A stretch of DNA of 64,000 nt from Archilochus colubris (lineage: Eukaryota; Chordata; Aves; Apodiformes; Trochilidae), in the NCBI GenBank assembly GCA_023079485.1, contig CM041084.1, forward strand, positions 20,984,609 through 21,048,608. Direction: 5' to 3'. The notes beneath the pieces were generated by a model, which worked only from the letters and a program-made list of their open reading frames with translations, did not search any database and was not told the origin of the DNA. Below, one piece after another: positions 39,126 through 52,500 of this stretch. How positions within the stretch are numbered: the stretch's first letter is position 1; each line of letters starts with the position of its first letter. A program made the position numbers and the translations under genes.

Positions 39126-39172
39126 TTTTTTTCTTTTTGTTTTTTTCTTTTACTTTTTTTTTTTTTTTTTTT
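39126..39172. repeat. T-rich tract
   Basis: Interrupted T-rich DNA ending in 19 straight T residues (39154-39172). No adjoining retroposed gene was recognised. Confidence 0.85.
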
Positions 39173-39889
39173 AATAATTTGTATGCTTGAAAGGAGAGTA
39201 GGCTTATTTAATTCACAGATTACACCCCATTTTTGGAAGGGGTAATTTATCTTTTTCAGAAAGAGCATTATCTTGACAAGTTAAAAAAGTGTTCTGATAA
39301 GTAGAAGATGAATTTCAGTAAAGTTCTTAGGTAATTAGGTATAAGCAACTGAACAAAATCAGGATGAAGCATGACTGGATGGATAGCATTTTGCAGAGGA
39401 GAGAGAATAGAGAATCACAAGTTGAATGTAACTCATGGACCTTAAATGTCACCTCCTGAACCATATAACAAAAGAATTGCCTACAATACACAGGAATATT
39501 TCTTCTTTTATTATGTTAGTGAGACCTTGGATTACATGTGATGTAGGGCAGCACAGGAGAGTTGCTGAGTTCTGAATTTTAAAACACCAGTATGCCTTCC
39601 TGGTGCATCAGGGTGTGCATTGCCCTTCAGACCTCCCCAGCTCCTTTAGGGATGCTCTGGCTTTCACTTCTGTCACAGCCACATTCAAGTTGTGGCTCTG
39701 AAGAATTGGGCAGGAAAACAGCTGCAGGTGTTTCTATGTTTCAACCTCAATACCCATGTCCCCTATTAAAATAAAGAGTAAATACAAGAGCAGGCAATAT
39801 ATCACGTTTTTAATAAGGCATCTGAGATTTGAGGCTTAAACATGGGAAGTCCCACATTATATGGGATGTCTTGCAACTCCAGTTACTTT

Positions 39890-40338
39890 GAGAAAAATGT
39901 GGATAATCTGGAAGGGGTCCAGAGGATGACAGTAAGAATTATTAGATGTCTGGAAAGATTGACAGCCAAGAGAAAAGACTGAGGAGGGACAGCAATAAGC
40001 TTCAAAGCTTCTCAAGCTTCAAGCATGTAAAAAGCTGTTGCTGCAAAGAGGAAGTAAGTGATCCATTTGCCATGTTCATGTTGGATAGGATAAAAATTAA
40101 AGGGGTTTACATGCCACTGAGGGAGATTGAGGTTAGATGTTAGAAACTGTTTCTGAACAGGCAGGGCAGTGAAGCACCGAAATCAAATTGCCTGGGGAGT
40201 GAACTGGGACCCAGGGTCCTGATCACCAGGGATGGCTGCAAATGGGCTGCAGAGACTGAGTGTAGCCTGAGGCAGAAACATGACTGGAGCAGCCTGGCAG
40301 TCTTTTCCAGGACTTTATAAGTCTGTAAGTCTATAAAC
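39890..40338 (+). repeat. Old, diverged CR1-type LINE end
   Basis: Word order fits an older CR1 subfamily: GGTCCAGAGGATGACAGTAA, a degraded GAAAAGACTGAGGAGGGACA, TGTTGGATAGGAT, GAGATTGAGGTTAGATGTTA, and then a GGCAGGGCAGTGAAGCACCG box. It ends in a repeated CTGTAAGTCTATAA rather than the usual ATTCTGTG. Divergence is high, so the subfamily is not assigned. No reading frame survives. Confidence 0.75.
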
Positions 40339-40793
40339 ACCATCAGAAAGAGGAAATCAGTTGAGTGACCATTTTGAAGTATTGTTTTGGAAAATTCAAT
40401 AGCTCTTCTGGTAACAGGAAACTTCCCAGAGCCTGTCTTGGGAAAGTATGAAACTTACCTTTAATACTCAGTTTTGCTTTCTTTGAAACATTCACAGCTA
40501 GGGAATAGTCAGCATAAAATAAATTACTAATTAAAAGTCAAAGACTAAATTTTGGCTTCTATTTTCTGCCTTTCATTACAGATAGTCATCATGCACAAGA
40601 ATAGGGAGTGCAGTACTGAGCTTCATAACATGGTAAGGAGGAGAGGGAGCTTGGTATTTTTTCTTGCAATGTTAAAAATGGTAAATTTTTTAGGTAGTGC
40701 CTTGTCCCTGAATCTTTTGACATGCATCTGCCCAAGAAAAATACATTTCCTATTAAATGGATAGGTGTGATAACTAAAATTCAGACTACATCG
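40339..40793. other. Unique non-coding DNA
   Basis: No recognised element or exon. Confidence 0.5.
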
Positions 40794-40853
40794 TATATGT
40801 GTGTATATATATATATATATACGTCAAATATATGTATCCATATACATATATTC
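40794..40853. repeat. (TA)n/(TG)n microsatellite
   Basis: A core of (TA)9 at about 40804-40821 is flanked by TATGTGTG and by TATATGTATCCATATACATA, the latter partly self-complementary. Confidence 0.9.
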
Positions 40854-43800
40854 TCCTTCTGCAATATTCATGAATTTTATGTCCCTTAGAGGACTATTTA
40901 CTCCATCTAGTTACTGGAGATATTTAAGTTTAGACAGGTAAATTTTCTTCAGTTTTTGCAGGGTTAGAAATTCCATTTGCATGAAAACCTTGTGACTCCA
41001 AATGGAGGTTCTAGACCCAAGTTACCAAGAGTTCATGACTCTAAAATTGGAAAACACCAGAATATGAGACAAATGTGCATTAATCTAGGAAGGACTGTCA
41101 TGACTATGGTTACCTTGTCATTTTATTATACTGCATAATGAATCAGGTATATTAAATAGCTTTAATAATGCTTTAATTTTAATAACTTTTCTAAAGCTTT
41201 GCAGTCCAAGCTGTGGTATGATTTTCTTCAAGATATCAATTTTATCTTAAGACTTGATTTTTTTTCTAGTATGGATGGTGTTTCTGCCCTGACATCTTCA
41301 TAGGGCAAAATAATTACTTCTGGGCAATCAGAGATGAGTTTCTGAACTCCTTTGTATTTTATTGTATTCTCTTTATAACATTTGAAGGTACCATGAAAAA
41401 TTACTTAAATTTCTAACTTTTTCACTGCTTTGTTTCCATATTCACTGCTTTGTTTGAAGCAACAGACATTTTTCCAGGACCTAATAAAGCAGAAACTGTT
41501 CATAAAAGATTATTTTTATGGTGTTCCATTTTCTGTATTCAGTCATATAAAGGTGATATCATTACCCTGTGGAGATTGTGTTTTTTGTTTGCAGTGGCAC
41601 CCCAGGGACAGTATAAGGATGCATTTACATAGCCATTGCCCATAGAAATGTCATATTATCAAGTTTAACTTACTGAGCAATAAATTTTTACCAGCTTTCA
41701 AATTCAAAAGGGGCAACATGGGAATAACCCTTTACATTACATCTTTAAAAAAGCATTTCTTATATTTTCTAGGTGATAGAAAAATTACGGTGAAGTAGGG
41801 AGGCAGGAAAGGGGAAAAAACAATAATCTGACTCGTGGGAAAATCTGAAAAGGTCATTTCTTGTTTCTGGCCAGCTAACTGTGGGGAACATTTTTCTCTG
41901 TTTCATTGCCCAACTTTTACTGGTGTTTTTGAGATGAGGCAAAGACTCATCTACCTTAACAACACCGTTCTGTTTCTGGGTGAAGATGGGACTGAAAACA
42001 AAACTGAATAGGAACAAATACTTTGGGAAGATGCTTTCAGCCAAGTCCTCTGTACTTCCCTCTTCAATTCTCTGACACTTAGTTCTTTTTCTGACACCAG
42101 ATGATGGAGGAATAGGAACAGCTTCCTCACCCTGTTCTCAACTACTAGTTCAAGCCTCTTTTTACCTCCATAAAAAGTTTTATAGACAGCCCAAATGAAA
42201 TCCTCTTTATGCATTGATAGTTCATGCAGATTATGATCTGTTATCAGGCAGCTTTTCTCTTTCCTCCTCTTCTTAGTGTCCCCAAGATGACCTAGGAACT
42301 GAGAAAGCATTATTTTTAATGGCAAATATGAATGCCAAATTAAAGGTATTAGTATGGTCCTCTCACTGTCCAGTTCTCGAGTCATTCCATTTACAGTTGT
42401 AATTTAAATCCTAGAAATATTCAGATGTACTACACTGTTGAACTGTGCTTTCCACATCCGAATCATCCATCATATGTAAACATGTAACTACGAGATGCAG
42501 ATTCCCATTGCAGCAACAGGCAAATCTGCAGCCTGGGCCATGGGTGGCAAACATATTTGACTGGAAATCAGACTTGCCCCTGCTATGTGGCCCCTTGTCT
42601 ACAATATTTTGGAGACACTTTCAACCTGTCACTGCCTTTAGAGGTCCTGCTATAAACCTTCGGCACCCATGCTGCTTAAAAAGGCAACTCTGATACACTT
42701 ACTTGTGGTCCTGGTCCAAGACCTCACTTATTCCACTCTCAGTAGAGGCCTTAAGATCAATAGGGTCCATCAGGATGACAAACACACTGGCTCCAAATGC
42801 ATAATGTGATATAAATCCCTAGGACGGAGCTCTAAAAACCCCACAGCAGTGGAAACAGATCAAGCCTCTGAGATAAAGGCACACCAGATTCCCACACATG
42901 AACCAGCTGCGATGTAGCAGGTGAAAGATGTCCCCAGGGCTCCTCCTCTCTATCCTAGGTGCATGGGAGGAAGAGACTGAAATCAGCTCCTTCACTCCCT
43001 ACTTCACTTCCAGACAGATGCCACTGTGACAAAGTCAGTGTGGGAAGGGAAGTGGCAAACCACCATGTTGGCAGTATTTCTGCAGTTTGGTAATTGCATT
43101 AGGTAACTTTTCACTCTATAATATTTCTCCTTGCTTCTTTCACATTTTGATTAGTACATAAAAACAGTAAAACCTAAATGACCCTCTTCCCCCAGAGTGA
43201 AAATGCAGTGTGCTGGAAAAGGAAGTTTATAAGTTTCTTGAAACTCTAGGGAAAAAAAAATAAAAAGAAAATACAACTTTTCCATTACTCAAACGAGGCA
43301 GATATTTAGCATTTCTTAATGTTTTGGAATATTCAAAATCCAGTCACCTCCAAGACTCTTACTAGTCTGCTCGGAAACTGAAATGGTTTAGCGGGTGGGT
43401 ATTGTCCCTGGGCAGCTGCATCAGGCGACAGTGCACCACCACCATCTACTGATCAACTGCTGTACTGCCAGCAGAGGCTCCCTCTCAGCCCCCTTTGGAT
43501 TTGCAGAGGTTTTAATTCACACATTAAACTCCTTGACTGAGCCAGAGTTTGCCAAATGTTGCATATGCCTGAAAAGGAGAGCAAGGACAGCTGAATGCTA
43601 GAGTCTAGAAAATTAATCTGAAAATTTTAAGGGAGAGACTATTCAGGTGTTTTGGATAATGTCAAGCTACTGATGAGAAAAAATACAGATACAGGTTATT
43701 GGAACAGCATGAGAAATCACAGCAAACTGGTGACAGTACAGTAGAAGACATTGATCAATGCTGCACTGGAAGGATTAAAAACTGCTTTCTCTTCCTGCTA

Positions 43801-45270
43801 GTGAAAATCATCAGAAATATTGTGTAAATTATCTTTTGCAATTCTTTCAAGGTATTCAGCTATAGCCATTTAAGGATCTCAGTATTGTAAAGCACTGTAT
43901 TTCACAGGACACAAAATTTGGTTCTTTGTGCTAAACTCAGAGCACCTTTGTTAGAAGGTGCTAAGCTGTCCCTTGCTTCTCTGTATGCTTTCTTGAAATG
44001 GACAACAAAAATGAAAAGTTATTTCATGTCAAGGCATTTTCACTGTTACGAAAGGGGTAAATTTATCTCAAATTTCTTAGCTTAAAAAGGATTATTTTGG
44101 CTCATAGTCATTATGTGCTCAGTTCTTCTTCTAGCCTTTTGAGATCTCTGTGTATTTAGACTACCTGTTTTCTTTTTTGAGAGGCTGCATTTTTGTCTGC
44201 ATCTGTAGCCAAGTGGAAAAAAAAAATCACTGGAAAGATTACTGATACTCAAGGTGACATCTCTCAGCTCTTCTTATATTATTAAGTCCTATTGGTTTGA
44301 AACTGCTTTAAACTAAGTCTATGTGAATGAGGATTAGTCTGGTAGAGTTGAAGTTTCATATAAGTGGGAGACAATTTACAAGGACCCTGCTGGGTAGTTT
44401 GCATTATCTACACCCCTGCAAAGGAATCTTTTAAAAATACCCAGTGGGACCACAGAATTTTTCATCTACTCCATGTTGATGTGAATGTCTGCATCGTGTA
44501 TGAAGACCCAGAGTGGTGCTCAGAGCAATCCTTTCCACTTCAGGTCAACTGCCTTTAGTTAGTGCTCCATATGGATACTACTTCAATCCACATACCTTCT
44601 TTCATCTGTGTTGATGGAGCTGTGCCAACTTACAGCAGTAGATAACATGGTGTCATGTTCTGTACAAGTGTCACCTCTGTGCTTTGCTTTGCTGTGTCTG
44701 TGCACTAACTTAGATGAGAGGTGTCTGAGGCCAGTCACCTTTGATTTACTGTTGAGAGTGCCATGCACACCTCTGTCACTGTAGAGAAAATAAATAGTGT
44801 GATAATAACAACTTACTCCCGTTGATAAAGAAAGCAGACAGTACCTAGTGGGCTGTCTTGTCTTTAACCATGACCAAGGGAATTTACAGGTGTTCAGCTG
44901 GCCACAGGAGGGCTCTCATATTGTTGCCTAGATTCAGGAGGGAATACACTGCATACAAAGAACACATAATTCAAGTCAGACAAATTCTCTCTCTTCCTAT
45001 TACACTCATAGTGTATGAAAAATGAAGATTTTATAGTTCTTAAACATAGCCTTTCCATCAGAGTTAAGGCCAGCTGGGACCATTAGATCATGTTACAGAA
45101 TATGAATCCATTGTTCCCAACATTTTTGCTGCCAGAACTCTCTGCAGCCGCTTTCTCCACTTTCCCAGTCTCTAGATTTCATCTTTGTCTGTCTGGTCCT
45201 TTCCACTTCTGTTTTCCTCCTTGTGCTTCCCTTCAGTTTAATGTCTCTTAAGGCAATAGCAGGGAGGTCA
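40854..45270. other. Long gene-free stretch
   Basis: Apart from the tandem at 41.42 kb I see no RNA gene, exon or element. Open frames are all short and unsupported. Confidence 0.45.
41421..41455. repeat. 20-bp tandem duplication
   Basis: TTCACTGCTTTGTTT appears at 41421-41435 and again at 41441-41455, with CCATA between. Likely replication slippage. Confidence 0.8.
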
Positions 45271-45300
45271 TGCTAATTAACCCAGCTGGGTTCATTAACC
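45271..45300. promoter_or_regulatory. Palindromic E-box next to a homeodomain-like site
   Basis: AACCCAGCTGGGTT (45279-45292) is a perfect 14-bp palindrome centred on the E-box CAGCTG. TAATTA (45275-45280) overlaps its left edge and CATTAA follows on the right. Such pairs occur in enhancers bound by bHLH and homeodomain factors, but a chance origin cannot be excluded. Confidence 0.3.
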
Positions 45301-45830
45301 TGGACTCCAGTCGATGCCATGCTTTGTTTCTAATGTCATGAAAAAGCCCTTAGTGACTGAAAAGTAAAGCATGAGCTGTAAGATTTCACCAACTTGCTTT
45401 TTTGTGAGAATGTTTTAGCTGAATGCATAATGTTTGTGTGCCTTTATGCAGTACAGTTGTTACAGAATGTACAAACTCCACAGACTGTAAAGTAGATGAG
45501 GAATAAAAACCATGACCTCAGTTAATACTTACATATATATTTATATGCAGACACACATATGTATCTAGGCCTACCGATGGCAGGCACAGATACAGTTGTA
45601 TGCATACATATGTGTTCCACAGTCCCATTGCAAACACATAAACAAATGCTTTCCATGGAGGGGAAATACAAAAAAAAGCATGCTTGAATTGTACAACTTG
45701 GACTGAGTTTCCCTTTTCACTAGTTTGTGTGTGCTCACATGTAAGTAAGTTCTTTCATTATTAAATCTAACATTTGAATAGCTAAGGAGCTTGAGCTTCA
45801 CACTGGGCATCAATAAATCTGTCAAGATTT
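45301..45830. other. Unique non-coding DNA
   Basis: AT-leaning, with TATATATTTATATGC near 45533. No gene seen. Confidence 0.5.
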
Positions 45831-46591
45831 TGCACTGGGCTGGCAATTAAACAAATGAGATGCTCTCTATTAACCCTTCCTTCTCACAAAGGGAAAGAGA
45901 CCAAGGGAGAGAGACTTACGGGTTGGAAAATAAGTTACACAGCTTTAATGAAAACAGCAATGATGGCAAATAAAATAATGAAATATGTACAGATAAACAC
46001 AAACCCAATATCATGCTCAAAACCCAATAACTCTCATGCCACAACCAAGGCTGCAGGGTGGGCCCTGAGAAAGTCCTGGACTGTATTCTTGGACTCCGTG
46101 GCTGGGCTGTGGGATGCATGGATTGGGACCAAAGGCAGACAATTTCACTGCGTCCTCCCAGGATGCCAGCCACAGAAGAATAGAGCTTGATCCTTGAGGT
46201 CCCTCAGATTTATGCCTTGTACGATGGATGGGATGGAATACTTTATTTGGCCAGTTTTGGGTCACCTGGTCTGCTTCTCCCTGCAGAAGAGTTGCAGGTA
46301 TGACCCCTTTTCCTCGCTGTTGTTTCCAGCATATAAGAAATTTAGCAGAACCAAGCAGTGACCTTGGTTATGGATACCATTTTCCAGCAATAACTATAAA
46401 TATCTATGTGTAAATAACTACATATATATCTATAAATAACTATAAACATTGAGCTTTATCAGTTCTAGAAGCAGACACTGACTAAAAAACATGCTGGTAA
46501 TTTCAGAAAGTGTAGTTACTTTAAAAAGACTTAACTGAAAAGTAAAATTACAAAAGAGAAAATTGGTTCTGTTCTGGCTCAAACCAGGGCA
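45831..46591 (-). mobile_element. Solo LTR of an endogenous retrovirus
   Basis: On the minus strand it begins TGCCCTGGTTTGAGCCAGAA, a start I associate with abundant bird LTR families, and ends CCCAGTGCA, so the ends form TGC...GCA. Flanks are ATTT on both sides (45827-45830 and 46592-46595), a four-base target duplication. The minus strand runs through an AAAGTAACTACACTTTC stretch and a CCAAATAAAG box (about 46236-46245), then a C/T-rich U5 end reading GTCTCTTTCCC. No internal retroviral sequence is present. A four-base duplication would fit a class I-like ERV, but that is inference. Confidence 0.8.
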
Positions 46592-49500
46592 ATTTTCCCA
46601 GTTTCTACCTTCCATGTTGTTCTTTTGCAGTGTACAAGGACTGTAAAAGAAGCTGAATAGTTCTTGTGTCCTGCACTATGGACACAGCCCTGCTCTTATC
46701 TGTGCATATTATTCCACAAGTCCATGCTCAGCAGGCCTCTAAGTTTCTTCCCAACAAGAGAAGAAAAAACATAATTTAGAATTCTTATTAGTCTCTACCC
46801 TGTCTTCCAAACATATGGCCACAAACTCACAAACTGTCTTGCCTTCACTAATTTTCTCTATGTTGGATGCAGGGCCTGATAATAACACTTTTTTTTTTTC
46901 CATTGCAGAAGTCATAGGCTCAACTGCTGGGCTGTTCCTGGAGCAGCACAGGGTGATGGGGTGTAGAAGTGCTCAGTGAGGGGCTGTGAAGATTCCTCAG
47001 GAAGCAGCACAAGGTTTGGTGTAAAATTAAACCGGTTAATCCATAACCAGAGAAGGCATATGGTGTGTCAGCCTGGTGGGAAACACCAAGAGATCAGGCA
47101 GAGACAGTGGGCAGAGCTAAGAGTAAGGGCCTAGAAAAACCAGAAGTTTGCTGGATTTCCTAGAAGCAGCTGATCCCTGCTTCAGCATCAGCAGCATTTT
47201 GTTGCTCCCAGGAGGCTTCTCTAATAGGCAGCTATCCACTTTGCTTTCCACAGAGCCAGTCCTGCCCACATCAGTCTTCAAAGGGTTCAGAATGCCAGAC
47301 ACAAAAGCAATTTCACAAAGAGGCTTGTGCTTCTTGAGCAGCCTCTGTGTTTTCCTAAGTAATCATGAAACAAGTCCCTCCCAGCCAGTTACATTTATGA
47401 TGAATTACAATGCTTAGTCTTATTCACTCATGAGACAACTAATACAGTCCTGCCCATCATTTCAGTATTCAAAAATTTCACTGTGTTTATCTTGCATGCT
47501 ATTTAAGCTCTGTTTTTTCCAGATGATAAGTAATTCAGGCAAAACCACCTGCAGATGCTCTTACTCTCATTTACGCTCACCTCCCTTGGAAATCTGTCCT
47601 GGCATCTGTTTCAGACAGACAGTCCTCCAAAAGAATGGGAAGAGCTGATTCTCAGGTAGCAAGTGAGACAATAATCATTCTCCTAGCTTTTTAATGCCTT
47701 TGAATAAAAAAATCAGCAAATGTTCAATTCTGGTATCTTTGTAATCAACAGCACAGATGTCAGGTTTAATTAGCAGTCAGTGATGGGTTCTGTATTTGTG
47801 CTTCAGTCAATATGATCTACTGTATATCAAGTATAGTGCACAGTGAGAGTGAAAATTATCACAGATCAAATGAACAGACTATGCAACCATATCTACATGC
47901 TCTGGACAAATGTAAGGGAAAATAAAAAGGAGAGAACAGAGCAGAGTTCTGTGTTTTTCTAATAAGTATACAGGGAAATACAAGGGAAGGAAAAAAACCT
48001 AACCTGGAAAAGCCTTGGCACAAGTGTATAAATATTTGCCAGTATGGTAATTAACTTCTTGGTTGAATCTAGATTACATAATATATTCAGCCTCAGTGCA
48101 CTCAGAAAAGAATGAATTGTTAACTTTTTAGTCTTCAGGTGAACACCATTTTCAATTAAATTGTTTGAATTTCAAATGCTTGATGAAAGAACTGCTATCT
48201 CCTTTTCACTAGAGTGAGGACTAAGTCAATTCTCTCCAGAAGTCTGGTATAGAAAACACTGTCATCTCTTCTTCCACAAGCTGACAAAAAACACTTGCAT
48301 TGTTCATCAGTCCTTTGGTTGGCTTCCTTTGACATATGAAAACCCAAGCAGTTTCCACATACTAATGTTGTAGAACTTAAGTGTCACATGAAACAACTTG
48401 GTAGAAACTCTATGTGAACTTGAAGACATTAATAATCAGCTTGAGCTTAGTGACAGCAGGGGGAAAAAATAACATTGAAATGTGAACAATTGTGGTGGGA
48501 GGGACACTGTTTAGCTCTAACTAATTCAAAGCTGGGCCCTTGGGAGCTAAGGAACTAGCTGCATTTGCTGGCACAGATGTAGCTGTCTAAGAGCTTACTA
48601 AACTGTGATGGGATGTGTGTGGCAATGAGATGCAGCAGACCAGTGACTGGAGAAAAAAATTCAGTAATTGCCTCAATATTTTGGTTTTTACTAGGTAGAT
48701 AAAACTAAACTATTAAAATTTTTTTTCCAAAAAGTCAAGCTTAGTCAGGCCCTGGGAGGTTCTGCTTTACAGAGTTTCCAGGACTACAAGTTCTCTGTCT
48801 TTGTAAATTACCAATAACTGTGAACTGGTTTTAAGCTCCTGCATAACTGTGTTTGAAAAAATACAAGAACTTTAACTTTAAAAATGGTAAGCCTACAGTT
48901 CTTATGAAGATACAATGAATGAAACCAATGCAGTGTTGTCTGTTTGAATCAGTGGGTATATTGATGCCAAACAAAAATAAGGAGTGAATTCTGATCAATC
49001 AAAACCAACCATTCCTCAATTTAGATTAAAGAAGGAAAGAGATTGAAGTAGTAAGGTAGGAATGGATGGGGAGGGACCTGTAGTAATCAGGATAAGGTAA
49101 AACTGCTTAACAAGTCTATGGCAGTAGGCATGTTTTGGATAAAGTAAAGTTTGGAAACATAAACTGGAATAGTTGCATGAGATAAAACAGATGTGAGGAA
49201 AGAAAAAAAAAACTGAAGCGCTGTTTAGAAACATGGATGAGAGGTAAAACTAAGCAGATTTTAAATAATAAAGAACAAGGGGTTTTATTAGAAGGTTATT
49301 TCCAGTTCCAAAGGTGATATGCATGCAACTAAAAGGTTGAAGTAGAAGGATAAATGAGATTTTGGTAACACAGGCAGTAACTGAAACCCTGAGAATAGGT
49401 GAAGTGTCCTGGGTGAGAGGAAGTCTGAGAGCAGAGGTAACAGGTAGATGGGAGGAAGGGGAGACACAGAAGGAAGATAATTGATACAGCTGGATGGAGA

Positions 49501-52500
49501 ACTGTAGTGAAATTCAGTTTTTGTAATCTTGCTAAGATTATGGCTTTTGAGAACAATGCTTGCTAATTTTGTATTGATTTATAAAGTGGTTTGATTTGGT
49601 TTTGGTTTTTTCAAGGTTTTCCAAGGACTAAAATCTGTACAAAACTTCTTCGTGACAACTCAAGGCCATTGAGCAAGGCTGTCTTGCATTTTATTTTTGC
49701 TGACTCAAAGGGAGAGAACAGAAGGAGCTGTCATCAGGAGGCACAGGAAAGCACAAGCACTCACAAACTCCCAGAAGGGAGCTGTGCCTGGATGGGGGAT
49801 TGAATCTCCATTAAGTTTTGGGAGAGTTGTACTACTCTGGTGGCATGGGGGGAGACAACTGAGAGCAGCACTGTGACTCAGTGATGGGGAACTCAGTTCT
49901 AAACTACTTTGAGCCTATTTCACCAAGGCAATTAAATAGAGAGTAGAAGCTCAAATTTAGTCAAATGCCATTAAGAGCCTTAGAGAAGACTAATATTTTA
50001 GTAAGGCATCACATTAAAATGACACTTTAGAAAGCTTCTATTTTGCTGGTATGCTTTTGCCATCCTTTGATGTAGCACAGAGATCGTTTGGTTTATTTAA
50101 ATCTGACATATTTTTTGTTGTATCATCAGAGCTTTGTGGCAGTTCAGACACATAAGTAGTGCTCAGCTGACTTTAAACCAAGACTTCTCCAGAGAAAGTT
50201 TTAAGTTCTTCTAGCTCATATCCAAATGATAAAGTCAGATCTTCAGCTAAATGGAGCCACAAATAACAGAAAAGGGAAAATAAGGATTTTTGAGCTGAAT
50301 AGTAACTTCCACTTAATTGTAATCTTTGCTAACTTTATAACAATCCTTAGTATTAATGTTGTCACCTTTTTTATTTTGTTGAGAATTTTGTTATGTTGAT
50401 GTTATTAGTAAATCCTTATTTCTCAGAGTTTGAGACTCAGATATTTGTGTTTTCTTTAAATTCAGTGTTCAGAAATGCAGGAAAAAAACTGGAAAACATA
50501 ATCACCTTAGAGGTTAAAAAACCCCCAACTTTTCCTGGTTTTAATTGGACATTTAGAATTAGTGATTCTGAAAATCTGAAATGTATGCAGTAAAGAGTAA
50601 GGAAACCAACTCTGTGTGTGTGTATGTGCACTTGATGCATTATACATTATACAAGAACTAAATCTTAATCCCAGAACATGCTTAGCCTCTCAGCATTAAG
50701 CATGACTTAAAGTTTTTGATGTTTGTATGAGAACTAGAGCAGGAACTGGCAGAGCTTAAAAAGAATCATAAGAGCATCTGTGGTCAGACACTGAGACCTT
50801 GATTTGATTGTCAATGTTCTAATTTTGAATTATCTTATATTTTAATTAAATGAACACCCTTCAGCCTAGTGCCAGTTGTTTGCTGCTAGTAAGTTGACTA
50901 CAAGGCTATATTCCCTCTCTGGCCTGTCCTCTGCTCTTATAAAACTTCTTAGCTTATAAAATAGTGATTTAATTATATAGCCACATGAGTATTTTAGCAT
51001 TTCCCCTTGTTTGACTTAGAGACTTCCAGCTGAACATTGGACTGCATTTTGTCTTAATTAAGTGGCTGAAGACTTAAGTATCCATGCCCTGCTTGCCAAG
51101 ACGTGTAGTATCACTGGGAAATGTCTAGATAGTAGCACTGGCATTTCTACATTGGACTGGGAGGCTGATGTCTGGAAGCCTTTTTCATCATATGCTTCCA
51201 CCAAATGTTTTTCAAGCAGGAATAGGGGTTGCTTCAAAAAAGTGAGAGGTTATCATATGGAATTTCTGAACATGCATTTTCCCCTCTGGGAAATGCTGAA
51301 CAGCAGTATATGGAGCTTCTTTTTTTAAAACCTCTGTCCTAGAGTCCTTAGAGTCCTTGAGGTCAGTCCAGACCTTTTCTTCTTCCAAGAGAGATTTAAT
51401 GTCACTCATCTGGTTGTTTCAGTCTTCTGAGAAATATAACCACTGTTTCTCAGCTGTTTTATGGAGGCTTTGCACAAACAGTGTTGACAGAAAAAGCTGG
51501 TTTATGATACAGGCAGCTGCCCACAGCAGCAGTCTAAAGGAGGTTTACAGCCATTCACCCCAGCAAGGGACAGAAGTTTCCTCACAGTTCACCTGCTAGT
51601 GAGGCAAGCTTTTTAAGCAAAGCTAGCTGGTCCCAGAAGTGGCCCTTGTTTTTTGTAGCTATGCACAGGGCTCATCTTGGTGCTGTTCCTGCTAAGGTAA
51701 GAGCCAGGGTGGGAAGGACAGTGCCCAGTTTGAAGGGGTGTCTGTGATCTGGTGGTAGCAGCAATCACTGCTCTCTCACTTCTTCCCTGGTGCTGTGCTC
51801 CTATTCCAGTGCTCTGCTAAGAGGGAGAAGGTATCTGGGTAGAAAAACAGCAAGGACCTGCTCATCTTCTGAGATCGTGCTGGAGGGAGAGGCACAAGCT
51901 CACAGGTGCTGATATCTCCCATAGGTCCCAAGAGCTCCACAAACTCCACACAGCTCTTTCTTCATCTTTTCCTTCTACTGCCTCAAAGCCTACTAACTCC
52001 TTGGTCATCTTTTCATCCCTGCTTCAGATCTCCCACTGTCTCCCAGTCCTTTCTCAGCTGCTGGAACCCAGGCTCCTAAAATCTTCATTTTGAGCTCAAG
52101 ACTCCCTACTAGCCTCTCCTCTAGAACCTTTAGGCAATACTTAGAGATGTTTTTTTAATCTCAGCCTAGTCCTACTCTGGTAGCTCCCACAAAATAAATA
52201 TTATTTTGTTTAATACAGAAATAGGGCAATGAAACCTAGTTTTGGCTCTAATATTTATGGAAGCCTTGACCTGGTCCACATCCAGTTGCCTACCAAGGAA
52301 TTTAGTGTGTAGTCAGGGATGGGAATGTATTTCACACATAACTCTTCTACACTGACTTCCCTATATAAGCAAGTACTTAGGTCTTGCTTAAGCAAACATT
52401 TATTTACCTTATGAGCACATATAGGCACAAGTTGCTTTCTTATTAATAGCACAGCATGTGTATGTCAATACTGAAATGATCTGAAATCTTCAGGGTAAAA

